Part shown: positions 1 to 5,666 of the stretch, piece after piece | Layout: every line of letters begins with the position of its first letter | Numbering within the stretch: position 1 is the stretch's first letter | NCBI GenBank assembly: GCA_020349865.1 | Contig: CP070700.1 | Coordinates: 4,933,837 to 4,939,524 of the forward strand | From: Desulfobacteraceae bacterium | GTDB lineage: Bacteria; Desulfobacterota; DSM-4660; Desulfatiglandales; Desulfatiglandaceae | DNA length: 5,688 nt | Reading direction: 5' to 3' | Position numbers and translations under genes: made by a program | The notes under the pieces: model-generated | What the model was told of the DNA's origin: nothing | What the model saw: the letters and a program-made list of their open reading frames with translations, nothing else | The model's database searches: none

Positions 1-424
1 GACCGCCAGCCCCTAAGATGCCGGAGGCGGCTAAGGACAGCACCGCGACTTCGATCAGGCAGATGACAAAATATGCCCAATCTTTTCTTTTTCCATATCC
101 TACAATAAGGAATAGATAGCAGATTATCGTTAATACTGCAATAAAAACCAACCCGAGAAAATTAAGGAAATCACCCTTGTTCAGAAAGGTTAGCCATCCC
201 CATCCGCTGGGTGAATGGGTGATTCCCAGAAACTCATCTACACCCTTGTCCCAGTTTTGTGTAATTACGGTAATATCCACATGTGGAGAAAGGACCCCTG
301 TGACATAGATAAAGTATGTAATCATCATCAACAGTATTCCTAACCATGCTCCTGCAAAAAGGATGTTGGCATACCTAATCTGTTCAGGCATGGGTTTCAG
401 GCTTTCATCCTGTTGCTCGTTCAT
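1..424 (-). CDS. DUF1634-like three-helix membrane protein, partner of TauE/SafE exporter (partial, C-terminus outside window)
   Basis: The reading frame starts at an ATG at 424 and is still open at the window edge after 141 residues. The product has a short hydrophilic, Glu/Gln-rich N-terminus and a first membrane helix at about residues 18-43. An extracytoplasmic-looking loop rich in Trp and Gly follows (about 44-85), then two closely spaced helices (about 86-110 and 115-139) separated by a basic GKRKD turn. A double-helix hairpin with a charged turn, encoded directly downstream of a TauE/SafE permease, fits DUF1634-type proteins, which are often found beside such exporters; I made this assignment by eye. 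A Shine-Dalgarno AAAGGAG lies directly against the stop codon of the upstream exporter gene, and only 14 bases separate stop and start, so the two genes are almost certainly one operon and probably form one membrane unit. The biochemical role of DUF1634 is unknown. Confidence 0.75.
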   Translation of the reverse strand, partial: MNEQQDESLKPMPEQIRYANILFAGAWLGILLMMITYFIYVTGVLSPHVDITVITQNWDKGVDEFLGITHSPSGWGWLTFLNKGDFLNFLGLVFIAVLTIICYLFLIVGYGKRKDWAYFVICLIEVAVLSLAASGILGAGG

Positions 425-430
425 GACTGT

Positions 431-438
431 ACTCCTTT
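431..438 (-). promoter_or_regulatory. Ribosome binding site of the DUF1634-like gene
   Basis: The minus strand reads AAAGGAGT here, immediately after the exporter stop codon (439-441) and 6-7 bases before the ATG at 424. This fixes the start of the small membrane protein and suggests translation directly following the exporter gene. Confidence 0.7.
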
Positions 439-1419
439 TTAACCGAGAATTCCTAGGCCAAGCCCTTTATCGATCGCCTTTAATCCGGCGAAAAATAATA
501 CAACAATCACAATATAGCGTATCAACCTGGGCTTGGCGATGCTAAGTAACTTTACACCCACGAATGAACCAAACATTAAACCGATGATGGAGGGAATAGC
601 CATCAGGGGAATTACGCAGCCCTTATTCAGATATATCCATGCAGCGGATGTGTCGGTAATGGAGAGCAGAAATTTGCTGGTAGCCACTGATATTTTCAAA
701 GGCACACCGAGGATAAGATTTAGCACTGGAACATTTGCCCATCCTGCCCCCAGGCCAAACATGCCGGCCAAGATACCGATGAAGATAAACATCCCAAAAC
801 CAAGCAGGGTCCGATGCGTTTTCCAATCGACCTTTTCATTCATGCCCACATCCAGATAAGCGCCGTGAATGCCAAGCGCAAGACCGAGCGCATCCTGTCG
901 CGTGACGACAGGCTTCTCCGTATTTTTGGATAAAAAAAGCAGGAAAGCGATACCCACAATGGTTGCACCCAGGCAGACTTGTACGATGTTTGGGTTTATT
1001 TTAGACAGATAGAGACCAAGCATGGCGCCTATAATGGAGAATGAGGAGGCGATCAGCGCCACCGGGATGGCTAGGCGAAGGCTCGCAAGATTTCGTCGTA
1101 ATAAACCAGGACCAGCTGCAAGCGCACCCGCCAAGGCTACCATCAGCCCCGCGCCGCGGACAAAATCAATGTGGAAAGGGAAAAACCCGCTAACGAGTGG
1201 AACATAAAGAACGCCACCGCCAACACCTGCAAGCACGGCGATGATGCCGAGAACGAAACAAAATAGGAACAATATGAGAGGCCAAAACCACCATGGCCTT
1301 GTTACCGCCCCACCAGCACTAACATCCTGAGCCGCTAATGCTCCCAGGGGATGGGCAGATATCATGATAATTATCAGTTTTGCTGAAAAACACCATTTCG
1401 CTTTGTATTTAAATAGCAT
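439..1419 (-). CDS. TauE/SafE-family (sulfite/organosulfonate-type) anion exporter
   Basis: This is a 326-residue polytopic membrane protein. It shows the internal two-fold repeat of the TauE/SafE (DUF81) family: the first half carries a glycine-rich GVGGG turn followed by VPLV (about residues 65-76), and the second half has the matching GLGAGWANVPVLN (about 222-234). About eight to nine hydrophobic segments follow an N-terminal stretch that resembles a signal peptide or extra helix (residues 14-30, ending ALAA). A charged cytoplasmic loop lies between the halves (about 165-203). Family members export sulfite, sulfoacetate or related anions, or are of unknown substrate; the substrate cannot be read from the sequence. 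I chose the ATG at 1419 over the in-frame TTG at 1428 because the Shine-Dalgarno AAAGGAG (1430-1436) lies about 10 bases from the ATG but only one base from the TTG. It heads an operon with the DUF1634-like gene and is divergent from the signalling operon. Confidence 0.9.
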   Translation of the reverse strand: MLFKYKAKWCFSAKLIIIMISAHPLGALAAQDVSAGGAVTRPWWFWPLILFLFCFVLGIIAVLAGVGGGVLYVPLVSGFFPFHIDFVRGAGLMVALAGALAAGPGLLRRNLASLRLAIPVALIASSFSIIGAMLGLYLSKINPNIVQVCLGATIVGIAFLLFLSKNTEKPVVTRQDALGLALGIHGAYLDVGMNEKVDWKTHRTLLGFGMFIFIGILAGMFGLGAGWANVPVLNLILGVPLKISVATSKFLLSITDTSAAWIYLNKGCVIPLMAIPSIIGLMFGSFVGVKLLSIAKPRLIRYIVIVVLFFAGLKAIDKGLGLGILG

Positions 1420-1428
1420 CGGTACCAA

Positions 1429-1436
1429 ACTCCTTT
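1429..1436 (-). promoter_or_regulatory. Ribosome binding site deciding the exporter start
   Basis: The minus strand reads AAAGGAGT. Its GGAG core is 10 bases before the ATG at 1419 and only one base before the TTG at 1428, so the ATG is the better start. Confidence 0.65.
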
Positions 1437-1457
1437 AGAATTAATATCGCCTTTTTC

Positions 1458-1467
1458 ATGATATCAT
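1458..1467. promoter_or_regulatory. Perfect 10-base palindrome upstream of exporter gene
   Basis: ATGATATCAT is self-complementary and lies about 40 bases before the exporter ATG, in the likely 5' leader. An AT-rich palindrome in this position could be an operator half of some regulator, but a 10-base AT-rich palindrome also arises often by chance. A TATGAT string (minus strand, overlapping the palindrome at its right edge) could alternatively serve as a -10 box, though no fitting -35 precedes it. Confidence 0.2.
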
Positions 1468-1526
1468 ATGCGTTTTAAAACTAAATCGGATGGAAGAAAT
1501 GGATGTTTACAAATCAACCAGTTTAT

Positions 1527-1555
1527 GCTCTAATGAAAAACGTCTTTGATGTCAA
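1527..1555 (-). promoter_or_regulatory. Candidate sigma-70-type promoter for the exporter operon
   Basis: On the minus strand a perfect TTGACA (1550-1555) is followed after 17 bases by TAGAGC (1527-1532), which matches only three of six bases of the -10 consensus. Transcription would start roughly 100 bases upstream of the exporter ATG. The -35 is perfect and the spacing ideal, but the weak -10 keeps this tentative. Confidence 0.3.
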
Positions 1556-1813
1556 TCAGTTATTTGTTGCAATAGGGCTTGGCTTTCGCCGTTTCTTAAA
1601 AAAGACTATGATATTGGTATGGTATAACTCATTTTTGTATTGCCTCTTTTTTGGAGTTTAGCAGCTCATAACGGTTGAGGTGAAAAGGACTATAGAGTTT
1701 TTCCTGTATTGAAGACAGTTTTGCTATCATATGCTCCAGGCAGCGGTCTAGGTATATCCACATTGCTTCTTGAATGTGAACGGGCTCTTGCATTATAACC
1801 AGAAGGCTCATGC
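1556..1813. other. Gene-poor intergenic stretch with an unrecognised minus-strand reading frame
   Basis: No convincing gene is seen. A minus-strand frame of 62 codons is open from 1817 to 1629; it would encode an amphipathic, Leu/Ile/Glu/Lys-rich peptide containing LSSIQEKLYS. It lies immediately after, but in a different frame from, the decayed transposase, so it may be the wrecked C-terminal part of that element. No Shine-Dalgarno sequence is evident for its AUG, and I could not match it to any family. The 1556-1628 part holds nothing I can name. Confidence 0.35.
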
Positions 1814-2280
1814 TCAAATTGGCCTTATTGAGTTGATATAGGCAGTTTTAAGAGAAATAGCCCTAGTACACACATTAACGCATGGGCCCTGATTTTTGAT
1901 CAGTCCAGTGGTATAAAGGCTCAAGAGCCCTGCTTTTGCTTTCTCCAGCCGCATATCAAAGCCACGCTTTTGTCGCTCATAAAGCTTGGGGTAGATGAAC
2001 CAAAAGACTGATCGTTTCCGGAAAAAGCTTGGCATCATGGCGATTGCCTTCATAATGCATATGCCACATAGGAAACGCCCAAGTTTGAGTGCTGCCATGG
2101 AGATGCCAGCTAACCGCTTGTTTGGGGCTTCCTTTTTTCGTCTTGTCACGCTGGGGTAAAGCGCAAGGGCTTAATCCATCAATGTGGGTGGCAAATCATA
2201 AAACAGGGTATCACTGATGATCTGATACTTCTGTAGGGTTCTCTTCCACAGGGACTCTTTAATAGTGGAAAAATTGGCGA
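1814..2280 (-). pseudogene. Decayed IS1634-type (DDE) transposase remnant, frameshifted and internally deleted
   Basis: Reading the minus strand from right to left gives successive pieces of an IS1634-family transposase in different frames. The first piece runs to about 2192 and contains SLWKRTLQKYQ and ISDTLFYDL, the segment that normally leads into a YDxTNFFTYID motif. After a frameshift near 2190, a second frame continues with THIDGLSPCALPQRDKTKKG and then a stretch ending YEGNRHDAKLFPET (to about 2010), the conserved 'YEGNxxD' DDE-region motif. Near 1991-2005 the frame changes again into PKLYERQKRGFDMRLEKAK, which in intact members lies about 80-100 residues further on, so an internal deletion has joined distant parts. 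The N-terminal third and the C-terminus are missing or unrecognisable. No initiation region, terminal inverted repeats or target duplication were identified. The family call rests on motif memory; the pattern of ordered pieces across frames makes a chance match unlikely. Confidence 0.75.
2244..2270. repeat. Short inverted repeat upstream of the signalling operon
   Basis: TTCCAC (2244-2249) and GTGGAA (2265-2270) form a 6-base inverted repeat with a 15-base centre, 28 bases before the first receiver's ATG. It could be an operator dyad, but it also falls inside the transposase-like sequence (the SLWKR segment), so it is probably incidental. Confidence 0.2.
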
Positions 2281-2298
2281 AAGTTGAGTATTAAGCAA

Positions 2299-2670
2299 AT
2301 GAAAATTCTTGTTGTAGATGATGAAAAGAAAATTGCAAACGTACTGGCAGAAAGGCTGGGGCTGAGGGGCTTTGATGCGACCCCGGTCTATGACGGAACA
2401 TCTGCTCTTTCTCAGCTGGGAAAGGATACTTTTGATGGCATCATCTTAGATCTGCGGCTGCCGGATATCGATGGAATTGAAGTTCTCAGGCAGACAAAGG
2501 AAAGATTCCCGAACATTCGAATTGTTGTCTTGTCCGGCCATGGAAATGAGCAGGACTTCAAAACCTGCCTGGAGCTTGGAGCGATAGCCTGTTTTCATAA
2601 ACCCGCAAATATCCTGAAGCTTACAGAGACGCTTGCCCAAGCAGAGGTAAAAAGCGATGAAGCTATTTAA
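2299..2670 (+). CDS. Stand-alone response regulator receiver (CheY-like, no output domain), first of operon
   Basis: This is a 123-residue single-domain receiver. It carries the acidic pair D7-D8 after the first beta strand, the phospho-acceptor D51 (in ILDLRLPDIDG), the switch Ser79 followed by GHG, and the conserved K101-P102, so it should accept phosphate from a histidine and bind magnesium. The domain fills the protein, leaving only a short acidic tail and no DNA-binding or enzymatic part. The start is taken as the ATG giving the classical MKILVVDDE; an in-frame TTG at 2284 would add five residues. Neither start has a good Shine-Dalgarno sequence. The gene overlaps the kinase gene by 14 bases, implying translational coupling. 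It resembles the third gene of the operon closely in its first 24 residues (17 identical). It is probably a phosphate carrier or sink partnering the neighbouring kinase. Confidence 0.9.
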   Translation: MKILVVDDEKKIANVLAERLGLRGFDATPVYDGTSALSQLGKDTFDGIILDLRLPDIDGIEVLRQTKERFPNIRIVVLSGHGNEQDFKTCLELGAIACFHKPANILKLTETLAQAEVKSDEAI

Positions 2671-4393
2671 CCATATCATTGCCCGGTTTAAGCCGACGTT
2701 CTGGAATATCGAAACCTCAACCTCCAGTTATCAAATTCTGTTTAATTACAGGAAATTTTGGCTTTTTTCCATTTTTCTTCGTGTCACAATTTCTGTAGTC
2801 CCTCTGGTCATCTTTTTGATAATTAACTTTAGTCTGGCCCGTACTGCTCTCAGGAACGAAAACAAGCTGCGCACTGTTCGAATCACATCCAACGCCAAGA
2901 GGACTATCAGCTATTTTTTGGAGGAACGCCTGAACGCCATGAAATTCGTCCTTAAGGAGACTGAATTCGAAAGGATAAAGACCGCCGTTGGGCTATCCAG
3001 TATTTTGCAAAATCTCAAGATGGGATTCGGTGGTTTTGCAGACCTCGGGTTAATAGATGAATCTGGAATGCAGATTAATTATGCCGGCCCTTTTGATCTA
3101 GTAGGCAAGAATTACAGGGAGCAAGAATGGTTTATGAAGTGCGTCAACACTGGGTCCTACATCAGCGATGTGTTTTTGGGTTACCGGAAACTCCCTCATA
3201 TGATCATCGCCTTAAAATGGCCCATGCAGAATGGATCTTTCTATGTCTTACGCTCAACTCTGGATATCAAGAATTTCATTCAGATCCTCTCTTCATTGGA
3301 GCTCAGCAGGAAAAGTGACGTTTTTCTTTGCAACCGTGAAGGCTTGCTTCAAACTCCCTCCAAATATTATGGTAAAATTCTTAAAAGAATTGATCTGCCG
3401 ATTCCCGAATATTCGCCTCACTCGGAGGTCATAGAGATCATGGATAAGACGGGGATTCCGATTTTAATAGGTTATGCCTACATAGAGAATTCACCTTATA
3501 TCCTCATGTTGGTAAAGCAAAGTAAAGAGATCATGATAGGTTGGTATTCTTTACGAAACGAAATGATTTGGTTTTTTGCTGGATGCACTATTGTTACTAT
3601 TATCGCTGCCTTGAGTACATCCACATTTATGGTAAACAAGATATATAATGCTGATCAAACCAGACTGCAAGCAATGGAGCGCCTCGAAAGCTCCAGCAGA
3701 TTGATATCTATCGGTCGCTTAGCTGCAGGCATCGCCCACGAAATAAACAATCCATTGGCAGTCATCAATGAAAATGCCGGGCTTATTAAGGATCTTTTCA
3801 CCTTGAAAAAGGAATATAAGGCAGACCAACGGTTGATGGAACTCATCGACGACGTGTTGGAGTCAGTGGAGCGATGTGGTGGGATAACAAAACAGCTTTT
3901 GGGGTTTGCTAGGCACTTTGAGCCCACAATTCAGCCCCTTCAGTTGAACAGGGTCATCTCAGAGGTCCTGTCTTTTTTTGGAAAAGAAGCGTCATACCGT
4001 AATATAAGCATAAATGTTGATATCCCTGAAGATTTTCCCATTATTTATTCCGACCATGGGAGCTTGCAACAAATCTTTTTCAATCTCATCAACAACTCTT
4101 TCCAGGCGATGAATGAGGGTGGCCGCCTTGACGTTTTAGCAGCCAAGAAAGATGAAAGATATATAGCTTTAAGTATAAAGGACGATGGATGCGGTATATC
4201 ACAAGAGGATCAGAAAACTATTTTTGAGCCCTTTTTCACCATGAAAACCGTGAAGGGAGGTACGGGCCTAGGGCTGTCCATAGTTCATGGCCTGGTGCGA
4301 AAACTGAAGGGTAATATCTCCGTAAGTAGCAAAATAGGCGAGGGAGCGACTTTTACTGTTACCTTGCCGATCAAGCACGAAGGAGACATATAA
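2657..4393 (+). CDS. Membrane-bound Cache-domain sensor histidine kinase (HisKA + HATPase_c)
   Basis: The 578-residue protein has a cytoplasmic N-terminus and a membrane helix at about 34-61. An extracytoplasmic sensor of about 240 residues follows, with Cache-like features such as GKNYREQEWF near 150-159. After a second helix (about 303-326), a short helical linker leads directly into a HisKA domain with the H-box AGIAHEINNPLAV (autophosphorylated His361). The ATPase domain is complete: N-box FNLINN (Asn480), G1 motif KDDGCGI (508-514), F-box IFEPFFTMK (522-530) and G2 motif GGTGLGL (534-540). The core is of the NtrB/ZraS type. I see no HAMP or PAS domain between membrane and HisKA. The kinase should sense a small periplasmic ligand, as Cache sensors commonly do for organic acids or amino acids, and phosphorylate one or both adjacent receivers. 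The start overlaps the preceding gene by 14 bases, with a modest GAGG about nine bases upstream; the stop lies one base before the next ATG. Confidence 0.95.
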   Translation: MKLFNHIIARFKPTFWNIETSTSSYQILFNYRKFWLFSIFLRVTISVVPLVIFLIINFSLARTALRNENKLRTVRITSNAKRTISYFLEERLNAMKFVLKETEFERIKTAVGLSSILQNLKMGFGGFADLGLIDESGMQINYAGPFDLVGKNYREQEWFMKCVNTGSYISDVFLGYRKLPHMIIALKWPMQNGSFYVLRSTLDIKNFIQILSSLELSRKSDVFLCNREGLLQTPSKYYGKILKRIDLPIPEYSPHSEVIEIMDKTGIPILIGYAYIENSPYILMLVKQSKEIMIGWYSLRNEMIWFFAGCTIVTIIAALSTSTFMVNKIYNADQTRLQAMERLESSSRLISIGRLAAGIAHEINNPLAVINENAGLIKDLFTLKKEYKADQRLMELIDDVLESVERCGGITKQLLGFARHFEPTIQPLQLNRVISEVLSFFGKEASYRNISINVDIPEDFPIIYSDHGSLQQIFFNLINNSFQAMNEGGRLDVLAAKKDERYIALSIKDDGCGISQEDQKTIFEPFFTMKTVKGGTGLGLSIVHGLVRKLKGNISVSSKIGEGATFTVTLPIKHEGDI

Positions 4394-4394
4394 A

Positions 4395-4748
4395 ATGAAA
4401 GTCTTGCTGGTTGATGACGAGAAAAAATTTGTTTCGTGTTTAGCGGAAAGGCTGTCGCTCAGAGGTCTCGAGGCCGACTGGGCAACTACTTTTGATGAGG
4501 CGCTTTCCAAAGCCCTGACAGAAGACTACGACATAGCGGTGTTAGACGTGAAAATGCCTGGCATAAGCGGCATAAATCTGAAAAAAAAGCTTGAGAAAAT
4601 AACACCTCATATGAAGTTTATTTTTGTTACAGGCCACGGTTCCGAAGAAGATTACAATATTGGGACTAAAGAAGCGTCTTTCTATATTATAAAACCATTT
4701 AAGATCGAGACCCTTATAGAAAAAATTAGGCAAGCCCTGAACGTATAG
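4395..4748 (+). CDS. Stand-alone response regulator receiver, second of operon
   Basis: This is a 117-residue single-domain receiver with D7-D8, phospho-acceptor D51 (in VLDVKMPGISG), switch Thr79 followed by GHG, and Lys100-Pro101-Phe102. All catalytic positions are present. It is the closest relative in the window of the first receiver: both begin with MK-L-VDDEKK and share LAERL-LRG in helix 1, the surface that usually docks on the kinase or phosphotransferase. Between the switch Thr and the conserved Lys it is one residue shorter than the first receiver, lacking the usual Gly before Ala (KEASFY instead of a GA turn). A strong Shine-Dalgarno GAAGGAG overlaps the end of the kinase gene, and only one base separates that stop from this ATG. 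There is no output domain; it may act through protein contact or pass phosphate on. Confidence 0.93.
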   Translation: MKVLLVDDEKKFVSCLAERLSLRGLEADWATTFDEALSKALTEDYDIAVLDVKMPGISGINLKKKLEKITPHMKFIFVTGHGSEEDYNIGTKEASFYIIKPFKIETLIEKIRQALNV

Positions 4749-4761
4749 GTTTGCGAACTTC

Positions 4762-4767
4762 AGGAGG
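4762..4767 (+). promoter_or_regulatory. Strong ribosome binding site of the last operon gene
   Basis: A perfect AGGAGG sits five bases before the ATG at 4773, within the 24-base gap after the second receiver. It is the best Shine-Dalgarno in the window, in contrast to the first operon gene, which has almost none, so the last protein may be made in relatively high amount. Confidence 0.75.
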
Positions 4768-4772
4768 TCTAC

Positions 4773-5456
4773 ATGGAAAATGAGATTGGAAAAATCTGTG
4801 CCGAGGGATTTTCATTCTTTGGGATGACTAATAGATTAATATCTCACGAGTTGAAAAATATTCTGGCCATCATATCTGAAACGATGGGGCTTATAGATGA
4901 ATTGGTGAAATTATCCGAGACAGGCATGGAGTTGAAACCTGGAAAGCTCCGTTCCCTGAGTGAAAGTATTATTGAAGAGGTTGAACGAGCAAATGCTATT
5001 ATCAAAAACATGAACACCCTTGCTCACAGTGTTGACGAGTTCATCAGGGAGGTCGACATCAGGCAGACTGTGAGCCTTATGATTGAGCTTTCCCAATTGG
5101 ACTCTGCTTTGAAAAGCACTAAGCTCCGTCTTGTGGACAGTGAGTCTTGTATAGTATATACGAGTCCCCTTTTTCTGGAGAATCTGATCTCCCGCGTCAT
5201 TAATTTATCTTTGCGTAGTGCAGGTCCGGAGAATGAGATTCGGGTTTCATTTGATTCCGATGATAATCGGGTTAGAATCATTTTTTCTGGCATTGCATCC
5301 AATATCAATGGAGAATTTCCTACGAAGAAAGAGGACTTTCTCGCCAAGTTATTATCCGCTAAGGTATCGTTCGACGCTTCTGCAGGTAACCTGAACATTG
5401 TCCTTCCTAAAAGAATACGTGAAAGTCTTATACAGAACCTCCTTTTAGACGAGTAA
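4773..5456 (+). CDS. Soluble histidine-kinase-like protein with intact H-box but degenerate ATPase domain; probable histidine phosphotransferase
   Basis: This is a 227-residue protein with no membrane helix. The N-terminal half is a HisKA-like helical hairpin: SHELKNILAIISE places His25 followed by Glu, Lys and Asn as in true kinases, and a second long helix runs at about 55-90. The C-terminal half (about 95-213) follows the fold order of HATPase_c, but its motifs are destroyed. By alignment to the upstream kinase, the N-box Asn becomes Leu145, the G1 Asp/Gly/Gly become Gly173, Ala175 and Asn177, and neither an F-box nor a GTGLGL lid motif exists. It therefore should not bind ATP or autophosphorylate. 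Histidine hairpin plus dead ATPase is the architecture of the Spo0B and ChpT phosphotransferases, so I infer that it shuttles phosphate between receivers; a phosphatase or scaffold role is the alternative. It is the last gene of the operon, 24 bases after the second receiver. Confidence 0.85.
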   Translation: MENEIGKICAEGFSFFGMTNRLISHELKNILAIISETMGLIDELVKLSETGMELKPGKLRSLSESIIEEVERANAIIKNMNTLAHSVDEFIREVDIRQTVSLMIELSQLDSALKSTKLRLVDSESCIVYTSPLFLENLISRVINLSLRSAGPENEIRVSFDSDDNRVRIIFSGIASNINGEFPTKKEDFLAKLLSAKVSFDASAGNLNIVLPKRIRESLIQNLLLDE

Positions 5457-5610
5457 AAGCTTTTTGGGGTGAATTACGCTTATTGAGGCACTATTGTTTG
5501 CAGGCTTCCAAAATTCTGATTTCCACTGGAACCGTGCTAACAAGCATGAGAACACCCCGTGATTTACTGTCATCAAGAAGGATAATTCGATAGTATAGGA
5601 AATCCCATTT
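5457..5610. other. Non-coding tail with a short protein-like minus-strand frame
   Basis: No gene start with a ribosome binding site is seen. On the minus strand, a frame open through this stretch ends at TAG (5491-5493) and reads as a plausible protein fragment (DDSKSRGVLMLVSTVPVEIR, then ILEACKQ). It enters from the palindromic repeat to its right, so it may be the remnant of a gene end or part of a larger interspersed repeat. AAAAGCTTTT at 5456-5465 is palindromic but too AT-rich, and without a loop, to act as a convincing terminator. Confidence 0.3.
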
Positions 5611-5666
5611 TTCACCCCCCCTCCCAAACCCTCCCCCTTGAAGGGAGAACGCAGGGCGGGGGTGAT
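5611..5666. repeat. REP-like palindromic intergenic element (possible bidirectional terminator)
   Basis: The outer arms TCACCCCC (5612-5619) and GGGGGTGA (5658-5665) are perfectly complementary. Inside them, CTCCC (5631-5635) and GGGAG (5643-5647) form a second stem with a seven-base loop. The C-rich left half and G-rich right half resemble short interspersed palindromes found in many copies between genes of Desulfobacterota and other bacteria; that comparison is from memory. At RNA level it could fold into a nested hairpin downstream of the signalling operon and help end transcription, although no U-tract follows. Confidence 0.55.

Noticed and set aside
363..1207. Plus-strand frames of 60-108 codons across the exporter region
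   Set aside because: They are antisense shadows of the exporter and DUF1634-like genes, with compositions unlike real proteins and no ribosome binding sites.
1420..1428. TTG start at 1428 for the exporter
   Set aside because: The Shine-Dalgarno core would be only one base from the TTG; the ATG at 1419 has workable spacing.
1561..1620. Sigma-54-like promoter around the TTGGCTTTCGCC string
   Set aside because: The GG/GC spacing and the -12 TTGCA element do not fit the consensus.
1814..2149. A 111-residue intact hypothetical protein on the minus strand
   Set aside because: Transposase motifs appear partly in this frame and partly in a neighbouring one, so the open frame is a product of decay rather than a gene.
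3655..5398. Minus-strand frames of 60-124 codons opposite the kinase, receiver and last gene
   Set aside because: The opposite strand carries complete conserved domains through these positions; the antisense frames are Ser-rich shadows.
5456..5465. AAAAGCTTTT as an intrinsic terminator of the signalling operon
   Set aside because: It is a pure AT-rich palindrome with no loop and no GC stem followed by a T-tract.
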